DNA from: Streptomyces chromofuscus
Lineage (GTDB): Bacteria > Actinomycetota > Actinomycetes > Streptomycetales > Streptomycetaceae
DNA: 64,000 nucleotides
Assembly (NCBI RefSeq): GCF_015160875.1
Contig: NZ_CP063374.1
Location: 5,335,501-5,399,500 of the forward strand
Reading direction: 5' to 3'
The translations under genes and the position numbers were made by a program. Below, in pieces: positions 55,801-62,782 of the stretch (its first letter is position 1; each line of letters starts with the position of its first letter). The notes below the pieces were generated by a model, which was not told the origin of the DNA, searched no databases, and worked only from the letters and a program-made list of their open reading frames with translations.

Positions 55801-56213
55801 ACCCCTACGCCATCGGCCCCGACACGCACGAGCGCACCCCCGACGAGGGGGACGAGCCCGAACTCGTCACCGACAAGGGGCTGCCCAAGCGCACGCCGAA
55901 GATCAACGCGCCCGCGTCGGCGCCCCGGCCGCGCACCGGGTCCGTCGACGCCGAGGCGCTGCGCCGCCGCCTGGGCGGATTCCGCCAGGGCGCGGAGGCC
56001 GGCCGGCGGGACGTCGAGACGGAGATCGCCGAGCGCACCGGCCAGACGGAGACGCCGTCCGCCCCGGCGCGCCACACGGCCACCACGGAAGCTGTGGCCG
56101 GTGACCCGGCGACGTCCGGGGCCACACCGCGCGACGCCGCCGGGACGACTGCCCGCGCACACGCACACGCCGAAGAATCCACGGGGGGCACCGTCGAGGA
56201 GGCAAGCAGTTGA
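52860..56213 (+). CDS. cvnA: Conservon sensor: nitrate-sensor/HAMP/ATPase histidine-kinase-like protein CvnA
   Basis: 1117 residues from ATG 52860 (TTG 52818 is an alternative). TM1 about 39-60, an extracellular NIT-type helical sensor (about 65-345), TM2 about 352-375, HAMP and coiled coil, then an HATPase with LLAELLENATSF (about 585), VQDEGIGMT (620) and GLGLGLYVVARLA (655). No phospho-His H-box, as is usual for CvnA. A long disordered C-terminus holds thirteen 14-residue repeats (about 788-969). With CvnB-D it forms a G-protein-coupled-receptor-like membrane complex in Streptomyces. Its stop overlaps the cvnB TTG. Confidence 0.92.
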   Translation: MRAPVQKTRPRRTGKQTASEGGAERTPVGKGRPTHVRNRLIVAVAVVAAAIAGAGTPSVIAASGQLGDSQELVTLSGRTQDALALAHSLADERDEVVSYVAAGRPESKAPSEQRSARVDRQVEELRADTDTPAGLRSDLDAVAAVRRAALTGKSTALEAHEAYSDAIAELHHLAEDLAEQLPPRAGSGAYALAELDTAVQQAAATRGLLLAALSVPSTTQTVYDPVTGLPTETRVSSEADSKQRAALTAAAQQARLRSESALADFHDTATKAARGTYDSTVTGPEVNSADEYLAALTDQPTLSDEELGTSADKLNAALTARVELMRGVEASLYERRTTALEQLRDDDVTALEIRIAILGALMLLAVGVATGMARSLTRPLAVLRLGSARLAGAEAPATEEPVKFTGRNDEFAQVVRSVNALHAHAVALHERLATLESDRKHLVGQRQRMADAREELRAELADSAAQLERLRDSIGGTFVNLALRTLGLVERQLGVIEGLEEREQDPERLATLFKLDHFATVMRRHSENLLVLAGTEHVQQHAGPVPMVDVVRAAVSEIERYERVRITALPPHAHIAGFAADDLSHLLAELLENATSFSPPDLPVEISGWLLENGEVMLSVQDEGIGMTEERMTRLNTRLADFDPESPYDQEGEDGLGLGLYVVARLAHRHGVRVQLREQKQGGIAAVVVLPQSLLAEATPAAVPSPTPASLSESAQGFSLPGADAEANSNVLHGRSKNGDPLVALAERAVQAQEPTAAREAPESPAETTMELMLPEQPGELGKLRETERDPGADHAPELAAERDPGADNTPEGRAEGDLGADHAPERAAERDLSANSALEGRAEGDLGADHAPELAAERDPGADSTPEGRAEGDLGADHAPERAAERDLSANSALEGRAEGDLGADHAPERAAERDPGADSTPEGRAEGDLGADHAPERAAERDPGADSTPEGRAEGDLGADHAPEPAAAPSRPAVPAPADPYAIGPDTHERTPDEGDEPELVTDKGLPKRTPKINAPASAPRPRTGSVDAEALRRRLGGFRQGAEAGRRDVETEIAERTGQTETPSAPARHTATTEAVAGDPATSGATPRDAAGTTARAHAHAEESTGGTVEEASS
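55221..55766 (+). repeat. Thirteen 42-bp repeats in the cvnA C-terminal coding region
   Basis: Each unit codes for 14 residues of the form E(R/G)D(P/L)(G/S)A(D/N)xxxE(G/R/L)(R/A)A. Alternating unit types give an 84-bp higher-order period (EGDLGADHAPERAA then ERDPGADSTPEGRA). Near-identical at DNA level, so recently expanded. The encoded segment is acidic and probably disordered. Confidence 0.95.
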
Positions 56214-56713
56214 CCGCGCCCAGTACGTTTGGACTGAGCAGTGAGGCCCGCAATCTCCACTGGCTGCTGACGAACCTCGTCGAGGAGGTGCCCGGCATCC
56301 TCTCCGTCGCGGTGGTCTCCTCCGACGGACTGCTGCTGCTCTCCTCCGACCCTGGGCGCAACGAGGCCGCCCGGTCCACGCGGGAGGGCCGAGCGACCGG
56401 ACCGCGCGGCTCCTCCTCCGATCTGGCCACCGTCGTCTCCGGCATCGGCAGTCTCACCATCGGCGCCGCCAAGCTGCTGGAGTTCGGCCCGGTGAAGCAC
56501 ACCATGGTCGCCATGGACGAGGGCAGCCTGTTCGTGATGTCGATCAGCGACGGCTCGCTGCTCGGGGTGCACGGCTCCGCGGACTGCGACATGAGCGTCG
56601 TGGCGTACCACATGGCGCTGTTCGTGGGCCGCGCCGGCCATGTCCTGACGCCCGAACTCCGCAGCGAGCTGCGTAAATCCCTGGAGTCCGAACCGACGGG
56701 GAGTACCCGATGA
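56210..56713 (+). CDS. cvnB: Roadblock/LC7-domain protein CvnB
   Basis: 167 residues, TTG start overlapping the cvnA stop (TTGA). Roadblock/LC7 fold: LHWLLTNLVEEVPGILSVAVVSSDGLLLLSS at the N-terminus, then IGSLTIGAAKLLEFG. Roadblock proteins pair with small GTPases and regulate nucleotide state, so it likely tunes CvnD. The stop overlaps the next ATG. An extra Arg/Gly/Ser loop (about 55-70) differs from shorter roadblock proteins. Confidence 0.93.
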   Translation: MTAPSTFGLSSEARNLHWLLTNLVEEVPGILSVAVVSSDGLLLLSSDPGRNEAARSTREGRATGPRGSSSDLATVVSGIGSLTIGAAKLLEFGPVKHTMVAMDEGSLFVMSISDGSLLGVHGSADCDMSVVAYHMALFVGRAGHVLTPELRSELRKSLESEPTGSTR

Positions 56714-57138
56714 GCGCCACTGCCGGTACGCCGAAGAAGCTCCCGGTGCGCGGCGGCGACCGCAAGCCCGCCCGCGTCCGCCCCTACTCGCTCACCGGCG
56801 GTCGTACCCGCTTCGGGCACGTGCTGCTGGTGGAGACGTTCGTGGCGAGCACGGCCGCGCTGGACGCGCCCGAGGAGCGCAAGGAACTGACGAACGGCTC
56901 CCTGCGGTCCACGGTCATGCCGGAGATGCGGGCCATCGTCGAACTGTGCCGCCGGATGCGCACGGTGGCCGAGATCGCCGCGCTGCTGAAGATGCCGCTC
57001 GGCGTGGTCCGCGTGCTGCTCAGCGATCTCGCGGACCAGGGAAAGATCCGTGTGTACGGAACGGGAACCGGTCACGGCACGGGCCGGCCGGACCGCGCTC
57101 TGCTGGAAAGGGTGCTGAGTGGACTCCGTCGTCTCTGA
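56710..57138 (+). CDS. cvnC: DUF742-domain protein CvnC
   Basis: 142 residues. ATG overlaps the cvnB stop (ATGA). DUF742: RPYSLTGGRTRF, then a winged-helix-like part LCRRMRTVAEIAALLKMPLGVVRVLLSDLADQGKIRV. The helix-turn-helix shape suggests nucleic-acid or protein binding; conservon proteins of this class act together at the membrane. It overlaps the cvnD start by 20 bases. Confidence 0.93.
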   Translation: MSATAGTPKKLPVRGGDRKPARVRPYSLTGGRTRFGHVLLVETFVASTAALDAPEERKELTNGSLRSTVMPEMRAIVELCRRMRTVAEIAALLKMPLGVVRVLLSDLADQGKIRVYGTGTGHGTGRPDRALLERVLSGLRRL

Positions 57139-57757
57139 CGTCGCTCCTGGCGTCTCCCCGATCGTCGAGCCCGACGAGAACCTCAAGTCCTGGCAGACGG
57201 ACCGCACCCGCGCCCCCATAGCCACCAAGATCGTGGTGGCGGGCGGCTTCGGCGTCGGCAAGACCACGCTGGTCACCTCCGTCTCGGAGATCACGCCGCT
57301 GCAGACCGAGGCGCTCATGACCGAGGCGAGCGAGGAGACCGACGACCTCACCGGTACGCCGGACAAGCTGACCACCACGGTGGCCATGGACTTCGGCCGC
57401 ATCACGCTCGACGACGACCTGGTGCTCTACCTGTTCGGCACGCCGGGCCAGCAGCGGTTCTGGTTCATGTGGGACGACCTGGTGCGCGGCGCGATCGGCG
57501 CCGTCGTGCTGGCCGACACCCGCCGTCTGAAGGACTGCTTCCCGGCGCTGGACTACTTCGAGAGCTGCGGACTGCCGTACGTGGTGGCGGTGAACCACTT
57601 CGACGGCAGCGAGAGGTTCGAGCCGGAGGATGTGCGGGAGGCGTTGACGATCCCCCGCCACATACCCGTAATGATCATGGATGCGCGCCGCCGGATCTCC
57701 GCGATCGAGACCCTCCTGGCTCTCGTCGGCCACGCGCTCGACGAAACACCCGAGTAG
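57119..57757 (+). CDS. cvnD: Conservon GTPase CvnD
   Basis: 212 residues from GTG 57119, inside the end of cvnC. G1 GGFGVGKTT (about 41-49), switch-II-like FGTPGQQRF (about 108) and a specificity motif NHFDG in place of NKxD. A MglA/ARF-like small GTPase without lipid anchor. With CvnA-C it works as a membrane signalling module controlling development and secondary metabolism in Streptomyces. It is followed by the flavin monooxygenase gene 25 bases later, probably on the same transcript. Confidence 0.93.
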   Translation: MDSVVSDVAPGVSPIVEPDENLKSWQTDRTRAPIATKIVVAGGFGVGKTTLVTSVSEITPLQTEALMTEASEETDDLTGTPDKLTTTVAMDFGRITLDDDLVLYLFGTPGQQRFWFMWDDLVRGAIGAVVLADTRRLKDCFPALDYFESCGLPYVVAVNHFDGSERFEPEDVREALTIPRHIPVMIMDARRRISAIETLLALVGHALDETPE

Positions 57758-57782
57758 ACCCGACCTAGGAGTCACCACCCGC

Positions 57783-59036
57783 ATGCGGAAGATACTCGTC
57801 GTCGGAGCCGGTCAGTCCGGACTCCAGCTCGCCCTCGGACTGCAGTCGCACGGGTACGAGGTCACCCTGATGTCGAACCGGACGGCGGACGAGATCCGCT
57901 CCGGCCGGGTCATGTCGACGCAGTGCATGTTCCACACGGCCCTTCAGCACGAGCGCGACCTGAAGCTGAACTTCTGGGAGTCCCAGGCCCCGAAGATCGA
58001 AGGGCTCGGCGTCTCGGTGGCGGCCCCCGGCTCGTTCGACCCGGGCCCCTCGCAGCGGGCGATCGACTGGGTGGGCAAGCTGGACGGGTACGCCCAGTCG
58101 GTGGACCAGCGGGTGAAGATGGCGGGCTGGATGGAGACGTTCGCGCAGCGCGGCGGGCAGCTGGTCATCCACGGCGCGGCGGTCGGCGACCTCGACTACT
58201 TCTCCCGCACGCACGACCTGGTGCTGGTCTCGGCGGGCAAGGGCGAGCTGGTGCAGATGTTCGCCCGCGACCCGGAGCGCAGCCCGTACAGCGAGCCGCA
58301 GCGCGCCCTCGCCGTCGCCTACGTGCACGGTCTCGGCCCGCGCCCGGAGCACCCGGAGTTCGACGCGGTCCGCTGCAACCTGGTGCCCGGCGTCGGCGAG
58401 CTGTTCGTGATGCCGACGTTCACCACGTCGGGCCGCGCCGACATCCTGTTCTGGGAGGGCATACCCGGCGGCCCGCTGGACGTCTTCAACGGCGTCAAGG
58501 ACCCCGCGGAGCACCTCTCCCTGACCCTGGAACTCATGGAGAAGTTCCTCCCGTGGGAGTACGCGCGGGCCACCAAGGTCGAACTGACCGACGCGAACGG
58601 CACGCTCTCCGGCCGGTACGCCCCGACCGTGCGCAACCCCATCGGCCGGCTGCCGGGCGGCGGCCTGGTGCTCGGGGTCGCCGACGTGGTCGTCGCCAAC
58701 GACCCGATCACCGGCCAGGGCTCCAACTCGGCGTCCAAGTGCGCCGCCTCCTACCTCGCCTCCATCCTCGAGCACGGCGACAAGCCCTTCGACGAGGCCT
58801 GGATGCAGCAGACGTTCGACCGCTACTGGGACACCGCCCAGCACGTCACCAAGTGGACCAACGCGATGCTGGCCCCGCCGCCCGAGCACATCCTCGACCT
58901 GATCGGCGCCGCCGGTCAGCTCCAGCCGGTCGCCGACCGCTTCGCCAACGGCTTCAACGACCCGGCGGACTTCGAGAACTTCTTCTACGAGCCCGAGAAG
59001 ACGGCGGCGTACCTGGCCTCGGTCGCGGAAGCCTGA
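57783..59036 (+). CDS. Styrene/indole monooxygenase-like FAD-dependent oxygenase
   Basis: 417 residues, ATG 57783 after CCTAGGAG. The FAD fingerprint ILVVGAGQSGLQLALGLQ and the family-typical DPITGQGSNSASKCA place it in the StyA-like (group E) flavin monooxygenases, which need a separate flavin reductase; none is encoded here. It probably follows the conservon in one operon, as often in Streptomyces. Its C-terminus EPEKTAAYLASVAEA is echoed by a remnant at 60436. Confidence 0.88.
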   Translation: MRKILVVGAGQSGLQLALGLQSHGYEVTLMSNRTADEIRSGRVMSTQCMFHTALQHERDLKLNFWESQAPKIEGLGVSVAAPGSFDPGPSQRAIDWVGKLDGYAQSVDQRVKMAGWMETFAQRGGQLVIHGAAVGDLDYFSRTHDLVLVSAGKGELVQMFARDPERSPYSEPQRALAVAYVHGLGPRPEHPEFDAVRCNLVPGVGELFVMPTFTTSGRADILFWEGIPGGPLDVFNGVKDPAEHLSLTLELMEKFLPWEYARATKVELTDANGTLSGRYAPTVRNPIGRLPGGGLVLGVADVVVANDPITGQGSNSASKCAASYLASILEHGDKPFDEAWMQQTFDRYWDTAQHVTKWTNAMLAPPPEHILDLIGAAGQLQPVADRFANGFNDPADFENFFYEPEKTAAYLASVAEA

Positions 59037-59097
59037 CCGGCTTCTGACCAGCAATCCGACCGTCGTCACCTGTCGTCGTTGGTCGCTGCTGGTCGCC

Positions 59098-59123
59098 CTC
59101 GGACGGCCCAGAGACGGCCCCGG
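59098..59123. repeat. 26-bp direct repeat, left copy
   Basis: CTCGGACGGCCCAGAGACGG then CCCCGG. A second copy with one mismatch is at 59790-59815, 692 bases to the right, so they bracket an islet with an unknown small gene. The left copy overlaps the monooxygenase terminator. Confidence 0.75.
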
Positions 59124-59141
59124 TACTGCTGCCGGGGCCGT
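59114..59141 (+). terminator. Terminator of the conservon/monooxygenase transcript
   Basis: ACGGCCCCGG with CCGGGGCCGT, 10-bp perfect stem, 8-base loop, then TTGG; 77 bases after the stop codon. Confidence 0.8.
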
Positions 59142-59304
59142 TGGCGTCTCGCTGGGGCTCAGCCTTTCGATGCGAACCATGGGCGCGACAGTCGCTGAGG
59201 TCGGCCGGGCACGTCGGTTGGCGGCTGAAGGCCGGTGACGGTCGGCAGTGGGCGTGGCGGTTGCTGTACTTCCGCTGCTGTGCAGCACCAGCGTCGCCCC
59301 CCCA

Positions 59305-59562
59305 TCAAGTCGACGGTCTCCGCACGCTGACCCGTGCGTCAACGCCTCGCATGGCGGTCGGCCGGCGCGCGTCGACGAGAGCTGCCGCCTCCCGGCAGGC
59401 GTCACACGCTGACTCTCTTTGTGGCAGCCACAGGTGATCCGACGGCGACATGTGGTCTCGCCCGATACCGCACAGTGTCCTGCCGTACGAGCCGTAGGCA
59501 TGGCAGGTGGAGGGAGGTGGATCGTCGGCGACTGCTCGCTCCCACCGCATCTCGATGGGCAT
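59305..59562 (-). CDS. Small Cys-rich protein of unknown function
   Basis: 85 residues from ATG 59562 (a TTG at 59649 would give 114; MRWERAVADD at 59550 is another option). Two Cys/His groups, TCHAYGSYGRTLCG and ACDACREAAALV, suggest a zinc ribbon. This shape is common in Streptomyces accessory DNA. No neighbours give its role. The surrounding DNA is bounded by 26-bp direct repeats. Confidence 0.55.
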   Translation of the reverse strand: MPIEMRWERAVADDPPPSTCHAYGSYGRTLCGIGRDHMSPSDHLWLPQRESACDACREAAALVDARRPTAMRGVDARVSVRRPST

Positions 59563-59689
59563 GTACGGCGGACGGGCGATCTCGAAGACCCCTCCGCCCA
59601 CGTACGTGCTTGCGTAGCACCAGGAGCAGGACCACCTTCCGAATGACAAGTCCCTCTGTCCGGCGGCACGGATGAGGTCTTCTGGAAGT

Positions 59690-59723
59690 GGTGAGCCGAG
59701 TCACCCACGTGCGGCGGCTCACC
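59690..59723. other. Inverted repeat with 9-bp arms
   Basis: GGTGAGCCG (59690-59698) and CGGCTCACC (59715-59723) form a perfect stem with a 16-base loop. Upstream of the minus-strand gene at 59305-59562 and downstream of nothing evident; either a terminator of an incoming minus-strand transcript or an operator. Confidence 0.5.
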
Positions 59724-59789
59724 GTAGCCGTGCCTGTGACCTGCGTGGATGCCGGGACTAGTTGGCATCATCTGTCAACGCCGGTTCGC

Positions 59790-59815
59790 CTCGGACGGCC
59801 CGGAGACGGCCCCGG
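59790..59815. repeat. 26-bp direct repeat, right copy
   Basis: CTCGGACGGCCCGGAGACGG then CCCCGG; one mismatch to 59098-59123. Confidence 0.75.
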
Positions 59816-59819
59816 GCAG

Positions 59820-60221
59820 CTACTGAGAGCCACCGTGGATCCCCAGGGTGGGCAACGGCTGCTGCCAAGTACCGGCTAGTTCGGTGAGTGCCTCGCGTGC
59901 CAGCCGGCGCACCTTGAGCCACCCTGCGTCGGCGGTCAGCGCCTCGTACGTCCACCTCAAAGCCTGCTCCGCCCCGCTCATCGCGTCGAGGATCGCGTCA
60001 ATGCGTGCGAGGCGCGACTCCATCGCAACGTCGATACGGCCGGTCTCGGCGAGGAGCACGATGGAGGCTCGCGCGTTCTCGTAGTCCAACGCCAAGTCGT
60101 CGGTTTCGAGTCGGTACTTGTCGAGCCATGCTGTCTGGTCCCTCGCGTCCACAGCGAGCATCGTGAGCGTCTCGACCAAGTACGTCCACGCGCCTGCTTC
60201 GGACAGCCTCTGCTCGCTCAT
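59820..60221 (-). CDS. Helical protein of unknown function
   Basis: 133 residues from ATG 60221, MSEQRLSEAGAWTYLVETL at the start. Entirely helical in appearance, Leu/Ala/Glu/Arg-rich, with no signal peptide or membrane helix. No recognised domain. The two unknown genes, this and 59305-59562, run on the same strand between the conservon operon and a remnant of a monooxygenase end. Confidence 0.7.
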   Translation of the reverse strand: MSEQRLSEAGAWTYLVETLTMLAVDARDQTAWLDKYRLETDDLALDYENARASIVLLAETGRIDVAMESRLARIDAILDAMSGAEQALRWTYEALTADAGWLKVRRLAREALTELAGTWQQPLPTLGIHGGSQ

Positions 60222-60435
60222 TCCGCCCCCTCGGCGCCCATTGGACCACGAGGCCGGTGTAGCGACTTCGGCCGGGAGCTTTGAGCGAGTGGAGGACCCG
60301 CTCGGCGATCGCAACGATCTACGCCAAGGCCCAACCTCCGGTCTGACGGCCCATAGACAGCCCACGGCCCCGTACAGACTGGCCAGCTCGGTAGAAACGG
60401 CTGGTAGAAGTCTTGCGGGGCCGTCAGCTGGCTTG

Positions 60436-60482
60436 TCCGAGCCGGAGAAGACGGAGGCGTACCTTGCTTCCGTGGCCTCCTA
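60436..60482 (+). pseudogene. Remnant of the end of a StyA-like monooxygenase gene
   Basis: Encodes EPEKTEAYLASVAS then stop, closely matching the C-terminus of the gene at 57783-59036 (EPEKTAAYLASVAEA), with silent differences at DNA level. The part before it is not similar. So a second, diverged paralogue once ended here and lost almost all of its body, or a gene end was moved. Confidence 0.75.
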
Positions 60483-61541
60483 GTCGCGCGCCCCTGCGGG
60501 GCGTCGGTCGGGGCGAACGGCTCCCAGGATCGGGTTGTTCGCGAGAGGGGCGACCTTGATCTTCTCGCCGGTGCGGGGGGCGTGGACGACCTTGCCGTCG
60601 CCCAGGTACATCGCCACGTGCGTGGCCTCGGGGAAGTAGATCACCAGGTCGCCGGGGCGCAGTTCCTTCAGCGGAACGCGGGGGAGCCGGGCCCACTGCT
60701 CCTGGCTGGTGCGGGGGATGGGGGTCCCGGCGTGCGCCCAGGCCTTGGAGGTGAGCCCGGAGCAGTCGTACCTCTTCGGGCCCTCCGCGCCCCACTCGTA
60801 CGGCTTCCCCAGCTGCCGCATGGCGTAGCGCACGGCCCGGTCGCCCCGCGGGGACGGCGCGGCGTCGGCGCCGAGCGCGCCGGAGGCCACCAGCTTCTGC
60901 TGCGCCGTGGCCGTCCCCTTGTCCTCGGCGTCGGCGAGCGCGGCGATCTGCCGGGCGCTGAGCGAGGCGAGCAGCTTCTCCACGTCGTCGAGCCGCCGGC
61001 GCACCGCGTCCCGCTCCTTCTTCCGCCGTTCGGTCAGGGCGAGTTGCCGGTCCAGCGCGGCCCGCGCCTTGCGGGCCAGCTCGTCGGCCTTCTTCTCGCT
61101 GCCGGCCAGCTCCCGCACCGTCGTGGCCCGCTCCCGTGCCAGCTGCCCGATCACATGGCCCTGGTCGAGCGCGTGCTGCGGATCGCGGGCGAGCAGCAGC
61201 CGCAGGTACGGGGAGAGGTCGCTGCGGCCCTGGTACTGCTGGCGGGCCAGCCGGCCGGCCGCACCCCGGCTGTCGTGCAGGGCGAGCCGGGCGCGGAGCA
61301 GCGCGGCGTCCAGCCGTCGTGCCTCGGCGCGCTGCTTCCTCAGGTGTTCCTCGGTGGCGTTGTAGGCCTCGGTGGCCTTCTCGGCCCCCCGGTACAGCCG
61401 CTGAAGATCCGTCAGCAGGTCGGCGACCGACCGCCGTCCGGGCTCGACCGGCTTCGGTGCGGCCGCCGCGGGCACGGCTGCGAGAACGGCGTGGGCCGCC
61501 ACGGTCGCCGTACACACCAGGCGCAGTAGCCTTCCTGACAC
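60480..61541 (-). CDS. Secreted NlpC/P60-family peptidoglycan hydrolase
   Basis: 353 residues from GTG 61541 with GGAGGTGATGAC upstream. A signal peptide (about 1-28, LVCTATVAAHAVLAAVPAAAAPK) is followed by a long coiled coil (about 38-225), then an NlpC/P60 domain with catalytic Cys in YDCSGLTSKAW, His in THVAMYLG and a third polar residue in VVHAPRTG. It cleaves D-Glu-meso-DAP-type peptide bonds in the cell wall after export. The coiled coil resembles RipA/CwlO regulation (FtsX-type activation). Stop overlaps the end of the pseudogene remnant on the other strand. Confidence 0.92.
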   Translation of the reverse strand: MSGRLLRLVCTATVAAHAVLAAVPAAAAPKPVEPGRRSVADLLTDLQRLYRGAEKATEAYNATEEHLRKQRAEARRLDAALLRARLALHDSRGAAGRLARQQYQGRSDLSPYLRLLLARDPQHALDQGHVIGQLARERATTVRELAGSEKKADELARKARAALDRQLALTERRKKERDAVRRRLDDVEKLLASLSARQIAALADAEDKGTATAQQKLVASGALGADAAPSPRGDRAVRYAMRQLGKPYEWGAEGPKRYDCSGLTSKAWAHAGTPIPRTSQEQWARLPRVPLKELRPGDLVIYFPEATHVAMYLGDGKVVHAPRTGEKIKVAPLANNPILGAVRPDRRPAGARD

Positions 61542-61644
61542 GTCATCACCTCCGGTGCGGGGCAGCGGGTCCGCTCCGCACCGTGAGCATGTGACCTGCC
61601 CGCGCGGCCCGCGCGCCGACCGTCGGCGGGTTGGCGTAACGACG

Positions 61645-61959
61645 TCACCCGTCCGCGTCGTCCGGCTTGCCTCCCGGCGTGGCGTCTGGCTTGCGCCACG
61701 GCCACCCGGGCCGGCGGCCCCCCTGGTCGCCCGCGGGATCGTGGACGTACTTCCAGCGCCGGGTGAGCCGGCCCTGGCCACGGGACTCCCGGCGGTAGAC
61801 CAGGACCGTCGGCGGGCCGCCGTGCGGGTCGGGGACCGGGATGCGGTACGTCTTCGGCGGGTGGCCGGTGAGTCCGAGGAGCACGGGCAGGACGCGGCCG
61901 TCCATGGGGCCGCCCTCGAACGGGGTGTCTTCGCTCTTCACGGCACCAGTCTCGGCCAT
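61645..61959 (-). CDS. Conserved hypothetical protein, C-terminal basic
   Basis: 104 residues, MAETGAVKSEDTPFEGGPMDG at the N-terminus, then RTYRIPVPDPHG-type strand and RRESRGQGRLTRRWKYVHDP. The family is common in Streptomyces and unknown in function. The tetR gene ends 17 bases upstream on the same strand, so the two are probably cotranscribed. Confidence 0.72.
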   Translation of the reverse strand: MAETGAVKSEDTPFEGGPMDGRVLPVLLGLTGHPPKTYRIPVPDPHGGPPTVLVYRRESRGQGRLTRRWKYVHDPAGDQGGRRPGWPWRKPDATPGGKPDDADG

Positions 61960-61976
61960 CGGCCGAACGGCGGGCC

Positions 61977-62621
61977 TCAGGCCAGGGCCGCCACGACGGA
62001 CGCGGTCTGCGGGTCGCGGGCGGCGGTGACGGACAGGACGGCCACGAACTGGTCCACCAGCCAGTCCCTCAGTTCGTCCAGCGGCGGCTGCTTGTCCTCG
62101 TCGAGCCAGATGAGGGAGGCCGCCTCGACCGCGGTGATCCACATCCGCACGGTCATCCGCAGCCGGGGGCCCGGGTCGGTGACCCCGAGGTGGCGCAGGA
62201 TGTGCACGGCCGCGGCCCGGCGCACGCCGTCCACGATGGCGGTCGTGCGGGAGGTCTCGACCACGCTGCCGCCCTGGAGCAGGGCGCTGAAGCCGGTGTC
62301 GTGCTGGTCGACGAAGGCGAGGTAGCGGTCCAGGGCGCGGGACAGGCGGGGGAGCAGGGGGCCCTCGCGCGGCTCGTCGAAGCAGAGCTCCAGCTCCTCG
62401 GCGGCGGAGCGCAGGGCAGCCTCGTACAACTGCTGCTTGCCGCCGGGGAAGTAGCGGTACACCAGCGGGCGGGAGACCCCGGCCGCCTCCGCCACGTCGT
62501 CGAGGGAGACGTCCTCGGGGGCGCGGTGGGCGAAGAGGCCGAGTGCGGCGTCCAGCAGCTGGCTGCGGCGTTCCTCCACGCTGAGGCGGCGGTAAGCGGG
62601 GGTGGGCGCGGCGGGGGTCAT
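61977..62621 (-). CDS. TetR-family transcriptional regulator
   Basis: 214 residues. Helix-turn-helix at about 20-65 (DVSLDDVAEAAGVSRPLVYRYFPGGKQQLY), then a ligand domain with the pattern VDQHDTGFSALLQGG typical of streptomycete regulators near lipid or diiron-enzyme genes. It may control the AurF-like gene upstream of it on the same strand. Ligand unknown. Confidence 0.9.
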   Translation of the reverse strand: MTPAAPTPAYRRLSVEERRSQLLDAALGLFAHRAPEDVSLDDVAEAAGVSRPLVYRYFPGGKQQLYEAALRSAAEELELCFDEPREGPLLPRLSRALDRYLAFVDQHDTGFSALLQGGSVVETSRTTAIVDGVRRAAAVHILRHLGVTDPGPRLRMTVRMWITAVEAASLIWLDEDKQPPLDELRDWLVDQFVAVLSVTAARDPQTASVVAALA

Positions 62622-62662
62622 ACGGGGCAGCGTAGTCGGCGGGACGAGGGTCGTACTGGGCC

Positions 62663-62745
62663 GGTCGCGCGGTTGCCCGCGCCCCTCGGGCGTTGCGGCG
62701 CCGGGCAGGGACGCCGGCCCCGCTCGCGCGGGGAACCGCGCGACC
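62663..62745. repeat. Inverted pair of GGTCGCGCGGTT-type interspersed elements
   Basis: GGTCGCGCGGTTGCCCGCGC (62663-62682) and its inverted copy GCGCGGGGAACCGCGCGACC (62726-62745), one mismatch. Between tetR and the AurF-like gene. The same core occurs at 22826. These short units are frequent between genes of Streptomyces, from memory; an RNA from here would fold into a 20-bp hairpin. Confidence 0.75.
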
Positions 62746-62782
62746 AGCCACAACGGACCCGCACCGGTGCGGCGCCCCACGC

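Noticed and set aside
61542..61644. c-di-AMP (ydaO) riboswitch before the NlpC/P60 gene
   Set aside because: These switches often precede cell-wall hydrolase genes in actinomycetes, but the leader is only about 100 bases and no conserved core was seen.
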